64,000 bases of DNA, taken from the NCBI GenBank assembly GCA_003996215.1, contig QJPP01007241.1:868001-932000 (forward strand), read 5' to 3'. The notes beneath the pieces were generated by a model, which ran no database searches, was not told where the DNA came from, and worked only from the letters and a program-made list of their open reading frames with translations. The stretch is from Jaltomata sinuosa (taxonomy: Eukaryota > Streptophyta > Magnoliopsida > Solanales > Solanaceae). This document shows positions 21,051-32,208 of this stretch, piece after piece (the first letter of the stretch is position 1; every line of letters starts with the position of its first letter). Both the position numbers and the translations under genes were made by a program.

Positions 21051-22603
21051 CTGCAGGATAGCAAATCATGTATCAGATATTATATTCTTCGACATTTCAA
21101 GACTTCACGTATCTTCATTAAATTATAGGGAATATCACAAGGGTGACTATAGCCAAGAGGACTCGTGAAACTAGTTGACTTCTCAATGCTAGCTCAGCTT
21201 TTGTATTGATATGACTTTGTGCAGATTAGGGTGCTTCTTTTGTTTTTTATGAACTTTTGGTGCACCAGTGAGATTCCTGTAGTATAAGATGGCTGGTGTC
21301 CACTTTTTTAAAACTTCTCTTGTCCAGTGATTTCTCCTATATCATTAATAATTTATTACTATAAAACATAACTAAATAATAATGTACGTGTACATAACTG
21401 AATCATATTGGAAGCTTTTGAAACTTGAGTTTTTTTCCCCTTGAGGATTTCCCATGTAAAATTATGTGTGTGTTTTTTTTCGTTATTACTGTTTTCATTA
21501 GTTGTTGTCTCATATCACTCCAAATCACTAAAATTCTCAAATTTTGCAGGTGAAGCATTCTCAGTAAAAATTGAGAAGTTGCCTATTTCAGGGAAACCGA
21601 GGAATCATCTTTGGATCGAGATGATTTTAATTTTAGATTACAGCAAAAAGGAGATGAAATGAAAGCTGGTGTAGGTAGAAATTGAAATAATTTGCTTCGG
21701 AAAGTTGATAGCTAAATGTAATATAATGAACTAGTAATCTTTTGTCATGCACATATATGCCAGTCGGACGTTTATTGCCTTTGGAGGTTCATCTCAATAA
21801 CATTTCATTTATATTTGTTAGATACCTTACTTGAAGATTTTTTAGTTCTTTCTGTTTTTCAATGAGATTCATGTGTTTTTAGTTTTGGTTTAGAGTAATG
21901 CTCACTCATGAATGCATAGCTCTAATAGAATTCAAAGATATACGAGACAAAGTTTGTTTCCAATCTATAAATAATATACTTGCCAAAAGTTGCTTGTATT
22001 CCCACAATAGAGATCGGCAAGGCAAATCTTTACTGATTAAAATGAATGGTGCTCCAATCGATATAAGTTGTTCTACTTTCTTAGTCTCTTGATTTTTGGT
22101 TACTTCTCTTTGCTTGTTTGTAAATTCTTTTCCTTTGTTAAATCTTTGAGAAGCATAAAGTGTGGGATGAATTTAATTTTAGATGACCCAAAAGAAAAGA
22201 TGATAAAATCCTTATATTTGCTTCGATACATTGTGAAAAAATCGTAGTACTGGCAGGAATTAGCAAGATGTTTATTGTCTTTGGAAATTCATCTCAATTG
22301 CAATTCATGTATTCTTGTTATGTATCTCACTCTTCATCTTACTTAGACTATTAAGACTAAACCAGAGTCTCTCTTCTCTTATTGTAATATTAATGAGCTA
22401 GTAATCTTTTAAGACTCTTGTTTCTTGTCTATTAACATATGCTCTCTCTCAAATCTCGCAGACTGGAAAAAATTTGTCATCATGAAAAGTTGTTCGGCTT
22501 TGTTCCCCATTTCTCGTCTCTTCCACAGAGATAAATCGTCCAAAGGAACGCAACCTCATTTTCTCAGTCAGGTAACTAAAACCTCGAAAAGACTTCTAAT
22601 ATC
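21051..22603. other. NLR-flank-derived spacer, no gene seen
   Basis: From about 21540 the sequence reads as decayed NLR 3' flank ('gaggaatcatctttggatcg', 'aaagttgatagct', 'tttgcttgtttgt', 'cttttcctttgttaaatc'). It matches flanks of G1, G2 and G4 but has no NLR coding sequence in front of it. I see nothing else supportable. Confidence 0.5.
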
Positions 22604-23085
22604 TGTTTCCCTTAATTTTTTTTTTTTTTTTTTTAGAAACAGATAATCAGATTAAAAGCTGGTTTTAGGTCCAGACAGCAGTTCACTTTCAGAAGCTAAC
22701 ATAAATCAAAATTATCCCATTACATCATTTAAATTGAAGGGAAATGTAAATCAAAAAGGTCTACTTCCAGATATCTACCAGCACCACACTCAGAGAGGTC
22801 CTCGTAGAAACTCTGTTGAAGATTTAACGGTACTTAATGAATCCAATTTCCTTAGTATTGCTGTGGAAGCACTGTCTACAGCACATGAGTCCATACTTCC
22901 TAATATTTGCATGAGGATTCCCACAGACACGGCAGGTGCGAGAGCCAGGGCCGTAGTTCTTAGGGTGAGCGTTCCAGATGTTGGAGTGTCCCATCTTCAC
23001 AAGCCAGTAAAGTGAGGCTGCGCGCTGTGCTTTGTATGAAAAAACCTACTTTTGCTTGCACAACTCACAATGAGTGTTTCCCTTA
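22604..23085 (-). mobile_element. Retroposed RPS29 mRNA copy with poly(A) tail and 11-bp target-site duplication
   Basis: On the minus strand a cDNA-like unit has a short 5' leader, the RPS29 reading frame, a 3'-UTR of about 190 bases and an uninterrupted 19-A tail (19 T on the plus strand, 22616-22634). The direct repeat TGTTTCCCTTA flanks it at 22604-22614 and 23075-23085. The NLR flank at about 13650-13670 ('atctgcttctattatttaagg') is the unoccupied equivalent of the same spot. These are the hallmarks of LINE-driven retroposition of a spliced mRNA. Confidence 0.85.
22824..22994 (-). CDS. RPS29: Ribosomal protein S29 (uS14) retrogene, intact 56-codon frame
   Basis: Minus-strand ATG at 22994 to TAA at 22824 gives exactly 56 residues, the normal eukaryotic S29 length. 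It starts [17 protein letters not shown] and ends KEIGFIKYR. The zinc-binding cysteines are present as C21-x2-C24 and C39-x2-C42. S29 sits in the head of the 40S ribosomal subunit. There is no intron, frameshift or stop. Differences from the plant consensus as I remember it are few (for example N30 and H44). Because it is a retrocopy with a poly(A) tail, expression depends on a promoter picked up at the new site, so it may be either a functional retrogene or a young processed pseudogene. Confidence 0.85.
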   Translation of the reverse strand: MGHSNIWNAHPKNYGPGSRTCRVCGNPHANIRKYGLMCCRQCFHSNTKEIGFIKYR

Positions 23086-25880
23086 TTTAAGCCTTGCTAT
23101 ATCACATTGATTTCAAGTTTGATGCATTATTTTAGCCTTGTTATTATTTCAAGTATATATAGGTAAAAATTGAAATAATTATCTCCACAAAATTGATTGC
23201 TTAATGTAATATTGATGAACTTGTAATCTTTTACCATGCACATATATGTCAGCCGGATGTTAATTACCTTTGGAGATTCATCTCAACAACAATTCATGTA
23301 TTCTTGTTATTTATATCAATCTTCGTCTTACTTGAATATTTTTAGTTCACGTATTGCTTGAAATTTCATCTGAATAGCAGTTCATGTATTCTCGTTCTTT
23401 CCCTTCCTCAGTGAGTTGAGCAAGGAGGAGATGGTTTAAAGTAATGCACATGTTAACTACAAAATATAGAGCTCGGTATTCAAATTGCTAGGAGGTTCAG
23501 TCTTGAATACAGAGCTCTAATAGACAATTACCTTGAATGTGGTCTGTCAGCAAAGTGTAAGTGACGAAAAGTACTATTTGTCGTAGGAAATATTGTGCAA
23601 AATTTTGTACAAGAGTTTCTTGTGATGGCAAATTTCAAACTTCAGTTAAAAGGACTAGTCATTTTCTATTCTCTGTTAAATCATTCAGTGCTATTAACTA
23701 TAAGAACTGATATTTGTCTAAATTAATGTAGCGAGGCTGATGCAAGCTCTGTGTTTTGTGCAGTTCAACCTTGATTTGCTCTGGGTAATTGCTTGCAATA
23801 GAAGGATTTGATGCTACTTGTTTAATGCTTGGCTGTATTGATATTCAATTGCTCTACCAAGTTCGTTAGCTTAAAATTTTTCACTTGATTGGACTACTTC
23901 CAGGTTCTCTTCCAACATATCAGAGAAGTATTGCTTAAAAATGTTATTTCCCTTTTTCGAGTGAGTTGAGGAAGGAGGAGGTGGTTTAGAGTAATGCACA
24001 TGTTATGTCTATTGACAGAAAGTTTGTCTCCCCATAATTTGACATCTAAAAGCCTAAGCACAATCTTAACTTTATTATCTGATCTCAACTTAACCATCTT
24101 TTTTTCTTTCTTTGTCAGTTGTGCCGAAATTCTCTATTGAATAGACGAATATCACCTCAACTCTGATCTGTCAGCAGAGTGTAGGTGAAGAAAGGTACTT
24201 TCTCTTTCGCTGTAATTGGACAGTACTACTTTTCTTTTATCAGTCTGAGAAGGGAATATTGAGAAAACTTTTGTACAAGGAGTTTCTCCTATAGCACGTT
24301 AAGATCTTTCTATTTTCTTCTATTCTGTCAGCAGTTCAACAAAGTACAAGGTTCGATTGATAAGTTTCTCTGCTCCATTTTAAGTATGATTTGGCAAGAA
24401 ACAATGTCATTTTGTCGAGATTCTTTCAGTATAGCTGAAGTTTGCCACCAGAATCAATGCTAGATACCTTCCATCTCTCGAAATAATGGTAGGCTTTTCG
24501 TTCTCAGAAAATGAGTCCTTTCAGAAGGACAGCCAATAGAAAAAAAAAAAAAGGATTGAGAAACTGGAATAGTGGCCAATAATTGCTCAAATTCCAGTTG
24601 TATCATTTTGTGTTTGAGTAATTTGACTGCTGTAGTCTTTATCAGGTAAGCATATCGGCCATGAGAGTTCCTTCCAGCTGTATGTCTAAATGTGCTCCTC
24701 AGAGTCATAGAAAGACTGCTTAAAACGTTTGGCTTGAAAGCTGAACCTGCATTTAGAGCATCGGTACCAGCAGTGTTACCAGGTCAAGTTGGTATGTACA
24801 GATGGTGTCGTCCACGAGTTTGGTGAAACTTGCATCCTCGATATTTGATCTGTTGTTCCCGAGTTTGAAGAACCAGACGGATTTTTTTTCTTTTGAATGT
24901 ATATATAGTAGATGTTGAACCCCTTTGGTAAAAATCTTGCATCCGTCACTCGTGGTACTAGGATTAGTGGTAGCCATGTCAGCGGATTCTGTTGTAACTG
25001 CCAGTTAGTTAGTTAAGCAGAGTACTGTTCATTACTGTTCCATTGAATTCCCGTTCACTCAGTTAGTTAATTGAGATTAGACTGAATTGATTACACTATT
25101 ACAATACTGTACAATTCAGATATCATAATACAAATCATTACTTCTCTTTTCTAGATTTCTCTTCTCTTCTTCTCTAGTTCTCAGCACTGTCCAGCAAGTG
25201 TAACTAGAAACAATGTTTGTAAGACTTGTTGATTTACCGTTGCCAAAATCACTTGATTCGTATGGAATCGTCAATAAACAGAGCGTAATTTCAGCGCCTG
25301 CCGTATGGTATTTCTTTTTTGTTTCCTATTGGGTGTTTGGTGTCCGCATTAAAGTCCGTGTAAATCTGGATTCGCCACGAAAAGTGTCCACATTATGGGT
25401 TAAAGCGCTCTGGTGACTTCATACCCAAGGCTCGAACCCGAGATTTCTGATCAAAGATGAAGGATTCTTACTATTCCACCACAACCAGCTAATGTTGGTT
25501 CCTACCATGTAATTTCACTTTCTTTATAAAAATACGTCCCACTATGAATTGTCTCAATTAGTGCAGACCATAATCATCATGAGCATCACCTACCCAATAA
25601 TCAAATCTTTGAATTATATTACTCAAATCCCCTTATATAATGGTGGTGTCCACCAATAAATTTATTATAATTGTATGGAATTTGATATTCAAGTCAAGAA
25701 AAAAAGAGTAAAATATAACAAAGTGAAGAGGGAGGCAGCTAAACTGTGGAAAATTGAAATCTTTTTGAAAAGAGAAAAAAAGATGGTTTCTCTTTTCTTT
25801 CTTTGACCAAAGAGATAAACGTAGTAGTTATTGGTATAGCAATTGCAAATTAAGCACACAGTCAGTATACTCTTACCATA
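23086..25880. other. Duplicated NLR flank and repeat-like spacer upstream of G3
   Basis: From 23086 to 24970 the sequence parallels 3.4-5.3 kb (same order of blocks, ending 'gtaaaaatcttgcatccgtcactcgtgg'). From about 24980 to 25210 there is LTR-like sequence ('gtaactgccagttagttagttaa', 'cattactgttcc', 'ttctctttt') without resolved ends. At 25300-25510 a dispersed repeat contains a pol III B-box-like word (GGCTCGAACCCGAGA, 25429-25443). No gene is supported. Confidence 0.45.
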
Positions 25881-25910
25881 TTGTTTGCATATTGCTCTAG
25901 CATTCAATAG

Positions 25911-25997
25911 GTAAATTCAATCTCTTAATTACTAGTAAAAATAGACAACCATCTTGTCCATTTTTTGATTCTTTGTTTTGTTTTGCGGATTTCAGAA
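25911..25997 (+). promoter_or_regulatory. G3 5' leader with altered leader-intron acceptor
   Basis: The donor AATAG|GTAAAT at 25911 matches the G2 leader-intron donor. The acceptor TTTTGCAG found before G2 and G4 reads TTTTGCGG here (A to G). The next AG (TTTCAG, ending 25995) is only two bases before the ATG. If used, the leader exon would shorten by seven bases without touching the coding start. Confidence 0.5.
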
Positions 25998-28900
25998 ATG
26001 GATATTGGCTTAGCAGTTGGTGGTGCTTTTCTCTCTTCAGTCCTGCAAGTCCTATTCGATAGGCTTGCTCCTCAGGGCGAGCTGCTGAAGATGTTTCAAA
26101 GGGACAAGCATGATCTTCGGCTCTTAAAGAAGCTGAGGATGACTTTGCTCGGTCTTCAGGCTGTGCTAAGTGATGCACAGAATAAGCAGGCGTCAAATCC
26201 ATATGTGAGCCAGTGGCTTAATGAGCTTCAAGATGCTGTGGACAGTGCTGAGAACTTAATTGAAGAAGTCAATTATGAAGTTTTGAGACTAAAGGTGGAA
26301 GGTCAGCGCCAAAATCTTGGAGGAACAAGCAACCCGCAGGTAAGTCAACTCAGCTTGTCCTTGAGTGATGAATTTTTTGTTAACATAAAGGATAAGTTGG
26401 AAGAAAACATTGAAACATTGGAGGAGTTGCAAAAGCAAATTGGTTGCCTTGACCTGAAATCATGTCTTGATTCGGGTAAACAAGAAATTAGAAGACCTTC
26501 AACTTCTGTGGTTGATGAATCTGATATCTTTGGTAGGCAGAGTGAAATAGAGGAATTGGTGGGCCGTTTATTATCTGTTGATGCAAATGGTAGAAGTTTG
26601 ACTGTAATCCCTGTTGTTGGAATGGGGGGCGTGGCAAGACAACACTTGCTAAAGCGGTTTACAATGATGAGCAGGTGAACGACCATTTTGATTTGAAAGC
26701 TCTGGTTTTGTGTGTCTGAACCATATGATGCTTTCAGAATAACAAAAGGATTGCTTCAAGATATTGGCTTAAATGTTGATGATAATATAAATCAGATTCA
26801 GATCAAATTGAAGGAGAGCTTAAAGGGTAAAAAGTTTCTTATTGTTCTAGATGATGTTTGGAATGATAACTATAACGAGTGGGATGACTTGAGAAATCTT
26901 TTTGTGCAAGGAGATCCCGAAAGTAAGATCATTGTGACAACACGTAAGGAGAGTGTTGCCTTGATGATGGGTTGTGGGGCAATGAATGTGGGGATTCTGT
27001 CTAATGAAGTCTCTTGGGCTTTATTCAAACGGCATTCATTAGAAAACAGGGATCCTAAGGAACATCTAGAACTTGAAGAGGTCGGAAAGAAAATTGCAGT
27101 GAAATGCAAAGGATTGCCTTTAGCTCTAAAGACCCTTGCTGGAATGTTACGCTCAAAATCAACGATTGAAGAGTGGAAATGCATTTTGAGAAGTGAAATA
27201 TGGGAGCTGCCAGACAATGGAATGTTACCAGCATTGATGTTGAGCTACAATGATCTTCCCCCACATTTGAAGCGATGCTTTTCCTATTGTTCAATATTTC
27301 CGAAAGATTATCAATTTAACAAAGAACAAGTCATTCAACTGTGGACTGCTAATGGTCTAGTAAAACAGTTGCAAAAAGATGAAAGGGTTGAAGAATTAGG
27401 CAACCAATACATTCTCGAGTTGAGATCAAGATCATTGTTAGACAGGGTCCCTGACTCTTTTAAATGGACGGGAGGGACATTCTCATGTGAGGACTACTAC
27501 AAATATTCTCAAATGAAGACTGAGAAATTCTTTATGCATGACCTTGTCAATGATCTTGCCCAAATTGCATCTTCAAAACTTTGTACCAGGTTGGAAGACA
27601 TTGAAGGATCTCATATGTTGGAACGAACTCGACACTTGTCGTATTCCATGGGTGATGGTAACTTTTCGTCATTTTCAAGGGGAGATGGTGATTTTAGTAA
27701 ACTGAAAACCCTCTACAAATTGGAGCAATTGAGGACATTACTTCCGATAAATATCCAGCTCCATTTGTTTTCAGTTAATCTAAGCAAGAGGGTGCTGCAT
27801 GACATATTTCCAAGACTAACATTCTTAAGGGCATTGTCATTTTCTCGTTATGATATCAAGGAGTTGCCGAATGTCTTATTTATCAAATTAAAGCTCCTAA
27901 GGTTTTTGGACCTTTCTTGGACAACGATAACACAGTTACCAGATTCAATTTGTGTATTGTACCACTTAGAGACACTTATCTTGTCGGCTTGTGATCATCT
28001 TGAGGAGTTACCGCTGCAGATGGAAAATTTGATCAACTTGCGTCACCTTGACATTAGGTGCTGTTTTCGCTTGAAGATGCCGCTACATTCTAGCAAGCTG
28101 AAAAGCCTCCAGGTGCTAGCAGGAGCTAAATTTCGTCAAAGTGGTTTGAAACTCAAAGATTTGGGTGAACTACGCAACTTGTATGGATCTATAACAGTTG
28201 CAGAGTTGCAAAATGTAGTTGATAGAAGGGAAGCTCAGAAGGCAAACATGAGGGAAAAGCAACATATTGAGAGGTTATCATTGTGGTGGAGTAGAATTAT
28301 TGCTGACAATTCACAAAGTGAAAGAGACATACTCGATGAACTAAAACCAAACACAAACATAAAAGAAGTGGAAATCTCTGGATATAGAGGGACAAAATTT
28401 CCAAACTGGCTCGCTGACCAATTGTTTCTTAAGCTGGTGGATTTGTCTCTTATCAACTGCAACAACTGTCATTCCTTTCCAGCACTAGGCCAACTTCCTT
28501 CTTTGAAATACCTTACCATTAGAGATATGCATCAAATAACAGAGGTGACGGAAGAATTCTATGGTAGTCCGTCTTCAATAAAGCCATTTAACTCTCTGGA
28601 ATGGCTTGAATTTGAGAGGATGTCCGGGTGGAAGCAATGGCACGTACTAGGAAATGGAGAGTTCCCTGCACTTCAGAACCTTTCAATTGAAGAATGTCCC
28701 AAGCTGATGGGGAAGTTGCCTGGAAATCTTTGTTCTTTGACAGGATTGAGAATTTCAAATTGTCCTGAACTCAATTTGGAGACAGCTATTCAGCTTTCAA
28801 GTTTAAAAAGGTTTGAAGTTGATGGCTCTTCTAAGGTTGGAGTTTTTTTTGATCATGCTGAGCTATTTACATCCCAACTTCAGGGAATGAGGCAGATTGT

Positions 28901-30157
28901 TGAATTATCTATTACTGATTGTAAGTCTCTTACCTCCTTACCTATTAGCAGTCTGCCGAAAACCTTGAAGGAAATAAAGATATCTGGTTGTGATAAATTG
29001 AAATTGGAGCCGTCAGCTAGTCATGAGATGATTTCTAGCAGATATTGTAACATGTTTCTTGAGAGATTGGAACTAACTCGATGTAATTTTGTAAACGATA
29101 TATCACCTGAGCTGGTCCCAAGAGCACGCTCTTTGAGTGTATATAGTTGCCACAGCCTTACAAGGCTTTTGATTCCCACTGGGACTGAAGATCTCCATAT
29201 TTCTGAGTGTGAAAATCTTGAAATACTTCTGGTGGCATGTGGGAATCGGACGTTGTTGCGTAATTTGCATATTCACAGCTGCAAGAAGCTGAAGTCGCTG
29301 CCAGAACATATGCAGGAACTCCTTCATCTCTTGAGGAACTGGATCTGTATGAATGTCCAGAAATAGAGTCCTTTCCTGAAGGAGGGTTGCCCTTCAGTCT
29401 AGAAGTCGTTAAGATCCGGTATTGCGAGAAACTGAAGTCACTTCCAGAGCATATGCATGAACTCCTTCCATCTCTTAAGGAACTGCATCTGCAATATTGT
29501 CCAGAAATAGAGTCCTTTCCTGAAGGAGGATTGCCCTTCAATTTACAAGTCCTTTGGATCGAGGATTGCAAGAAACTGGTGAATGGCCGAAAGGAGTGGC
29601 ATTTACAGAGACTCCCCTGTCTCAGAGAGTTGTGGATCTTCCATGATGGCAGTGATGAAGAGATTCATTGGGAGTTACCTTGCTCTATTCAAAGTCTTAC
29701 CATATCCAATCTGAAAACATTAAGCAGCCCTGTTCTCAAAAGCCTCACCTCCCTTGAATTTCTATCTACTGTTGGGTTACCTCAAATTCAGTCACTGATC
29801 GAAGAAGGGCTTCCCTCGTCTCTTTCTGAGCTAAGATTATGTAACCATAACGAGCTCCATTCACTACCAACGGAAGCTCTTCAGGGTCTCACTTCGCTTC
29901 GAAGTCTAGGTATCTTCTCCTGCAATCAACTCCAATCTCTTCCGGAATCAGCGGTGACCTCCTCCCTCTCTAAGCTGAACATCAAATATTGTCCTAATCT
30001 CCAACATCTTCCAGTAAAAGTGATGCCCTCTTCCCTCTCGAAACTATCTATTTCATACTGCCCATTGCTCAAGCCACGTCTAGAATTTATGAAGGGGGAA
30101 TACTGGCCAAATATTGCTCCTATTTCCACAATAGAGATCAATGAGGACTACCTGTGA
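25998..30157 (+). pseudogene. CC-NB-LRR pseudogene G3 (I2/R3a-like), broken in the P-loop and LRRs
   Basis: The ATG at 25998 opens the family coiled coil (MDIGLAVGGAFLSSVLQVLF) and the frame stays open to the P-loop. There one G is missing near 26634 (GMGGV then ARQ where G-K-T-T is expected), leading to a TGA at 26676. One extra base near 26702 puts the frame back, so everything from 26712 reads normally: LIVLDDVW, SKIIVTTR, GLPLAL, CFSYCSIFPKD and FMHD. A third lesion, one missing base near 29323, shifts the late LRRs. The correct frame then runs on to TGA at 30155-30157. It keeps a full ARC2 segment (QLQKDERVEEL) that G2 and G4 lack. An extra Tyr-rich segment lies before MHD (residues CEDYYKYSQMK). 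The small lesions include homopolymer sites, so sequencing error is possible, but as read it is not functional. Confidence 0.9.
29284..29548 (+). repeat. Internal LRR duplication in G3
   Basis: The block LKSLPEHM(Q/H)ELL ... PEIESFPEGGLPF is present twice in a row (about 29284-29400 and 29427-29548), joined by IRYCEKL. G1, G2 and G4 have it once. The repeat adds roughly two LRR units. The frameshift near 29323 lies in the first copy. Confidence 0.8.
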
Positions 30158-30642
30158 TGATTAAAACAAATTCGTTACTTATCTTTGCTTGTTTGTTGAT
30201 TCTTTTCCTTTGTTAAATCGTTTTGTGCATAGTGTAGTATCAATTGCACTGTGAAGCCGAGGAATCATCTTCAGATCAGGATGAGATTAATGTTAGATGA
30301 CAAAAAAGAAGGTGAGAAAATATTTATATTCGCGTGGGAACACTGTAAATGAAATCTGGTATAGGTAGCAATTGAAATAATTGGATGTAATTTTGTCTTT
30401 GAAAATTATCTCAATAGCAATTCATGTATTCTTGTTACATAACTCACTCTCAATAGCAATTCATGTATACTTGTTCCTTCCCTTTTCAGTGAGCTGATGC
30501 ACATGTGCTCTATTGAATGCAAAGCTCTAATGGAATTCAAAGGCATACATACAATACACAAAGTTTGTTTCCTATCTATGAAAAATATACAAGTTTTATT
30601 AACAACTAAAAGCATCTGCACTATTCAGGTTATTGTTATTGA
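30158..30642. other. G3 3' flank, no gene seen
   Basis: It contains a shortened version of the NLR 3'-UTR. The 'ctttgcttgtttgtt' and 'cttttcctttgttaaatc' intron tail is present, but the donor side seen behind G1, G2 and G4 is missing. It ends at the CTAG terminus of the Helitron-like sequence. Confidence 0.55.
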
Positions 30643-31160
30643 CTAGTTTTTGGGTTGCACGTGTATCCCATGTAAATTTGTATAGATTCGTTAGAACGAT
30701 TAAAATTCTACGAAAACATGCATGTAATGAGTAATAAAATGCAACAATTTTAAATAACTCTTTAAAAGTGACAAGAAACACCAAATGAGGGACGTATTTT
30801 AATGCTTAAGATTAATTTTTTTTAAGCAACCAACTGTAAATTTTGAACTTTGTCTAGGAGTTAGTAAACTTCCAATAAAGTCACGAATGGCTAACTTTAG
30901 CCCAAATAAAAATACAAACTTCATAGAAAATTAAATTAAAAAAGTCTAATAGAGTGAAAACAATAAAAAAATAAACAAAGAGGGAAAAAAATACGACAGA
31001 CACATCGATCCTTCTTAAGATTTTATTCATAACAACATAGATGGAAAAGGAAATATACATAAGTTTCCGAGTTCTTGTAGACACGCCTTCTCATAATCAA
31101 AATTCAAGAGCCTTCTTCATTGAGTTAAAATAAAGCATGAATCAAATAGTACAATAATGA
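30643..31160 (-). mobile_element. Helitron-like fragment related to the one in the copia gag
   Basis: Its minus-strand 3' end reads CACGTGCAACCCAAAAACTAG followed by T, and about 500 bases of body align with 50448-50945 ('cccatgtaaatttgtat', 'caccaaatgagggacg', 'aagcaaccaactgtaaa'). CTAG fits the CTRR terminus of Helitrons. The subterminal hairpin is reduced here to the CACGTG core. The 5' end was not resolved. The outer boundary on the right is approximate. Confidence 0.6.
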
Positions 31161-31461
31161 TATAAGTGTTTCACTACTTTAACTATAGAATGAAAATGAT
31201 AATATTGGATAGAGATCTCATGAAACAAAAAAGATGAATTTATATAAAAAAAAATGAAGGAATACCAAAAGATAGTTTAAAGTTTAAATTAAATATTTGG
31301 AGATTATGAATATGAAAAATATGAGAGTTATATATATTAAGCATAGTAATTGAATAGGTAATTATATATGATTTTTGAATGTGAATATTTAAATCAAATA
31401 AAGGAGAAAAATATAATAAATAATTAAAAAAGAAAAAAGATTAGTGCAAATCAATATTATA

Positions 31462-31718
31462 CTCCCTCTGTCCAACTTTATTTGTTTGACTTTGCACACT
31501 TTTTAAGAAACTATAAATAGAAGGATAATTTTACCATATCACCCTTTGAATATAATAAATACAATGTCTTGAAAAATGTAATAGGAAAATGACTATAATT
31601 AATGATAAGGGTAAATTAGAAACTAAGTGTAAAATTATCTCTTGATTTCATAAATTAGACAAATATTATTAGACATGTATTTTTAGTATAGTGGACAAGT
31701 AAAAATAGACCAAGAGAG
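31462..31718. mobile_element. Stowaway-type MITE (TA target site)
   Basis: It starts CTCCCTCTGTCC right after TA and ends GAGAG before TA. The body contains the common 'ctttatttgtttgac' and 'acaagtaaaaatagacc' segments. The ends are imperfect inverted repeats. Non-coding. It resembles the MITE at 31947-32208 in layout and terminal sequence. Confidence 0.7.
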
Positions 31719-31946
31719 TACTAAAGTGGAATCTCAAGGACATATATAGTAAAATGAAAAGCCAAAGAGCAAGAAACTTAAAATAAATTAGAGCAATGGA
31801 GTATAACGAAGATTAAAAGTTTGCTGATCATGGATTGCCATAGTGTACACGTTCACCGAAGGTTAAAGCAATAATTTGTTATTTAATATAGAATCTTAAT
31901 TTACCGGCAACTGCAGTTTATGTGAATTTTTCCAGCGAAACTAATA

Positions 31947-32208
31947 CTCCCTCCGTTCACTTTTACTTGTTACTTTTTGACTTGACACACTCATTAAGAA
32001 AATAATTATTAATATGGTTATTTTATCATAGTACCCTTATTAATTGATGGTTACTATTGTGTCTTGAAATTAGTTTGGAGAATAAACAATTAATGCTAAG
32101 AGTAAAATAGGAAAAAAAAAGTTGTCCTTCCTTGATATGTCAAAAATGACAAGTAAAAGTGGGAATCCAATTAGGAAATAAGTGACAAATAATTTTGAAC
32201 GGAGGGAG
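31947..32208. mobile_element. Stowaway-type MITE with CTCCCTCCGTTC ends
   Basis: The terminal inverted repeats CTCCCTCCGTTC and GAACGGAGGGAG are perfect, flanked on both sides by TA, the Tc1/mariner target. Length 262 bases, AT-rich, no open frame. Confidence 0.85.

Noticed and set aside
22734..23015. 93-codon forward open frame
   Set aside because: It is the antisense strand of the RPS29 retrogene; the minus-strand product is unmistakable.
25429..25443. Possible tRNA gene suggested by a B-box-like GGCTCGAACCCGAGA
   Set aside because: No cloverleaf, A box or acceptor stem could be folded around it; it fits a dispersed repeat better.
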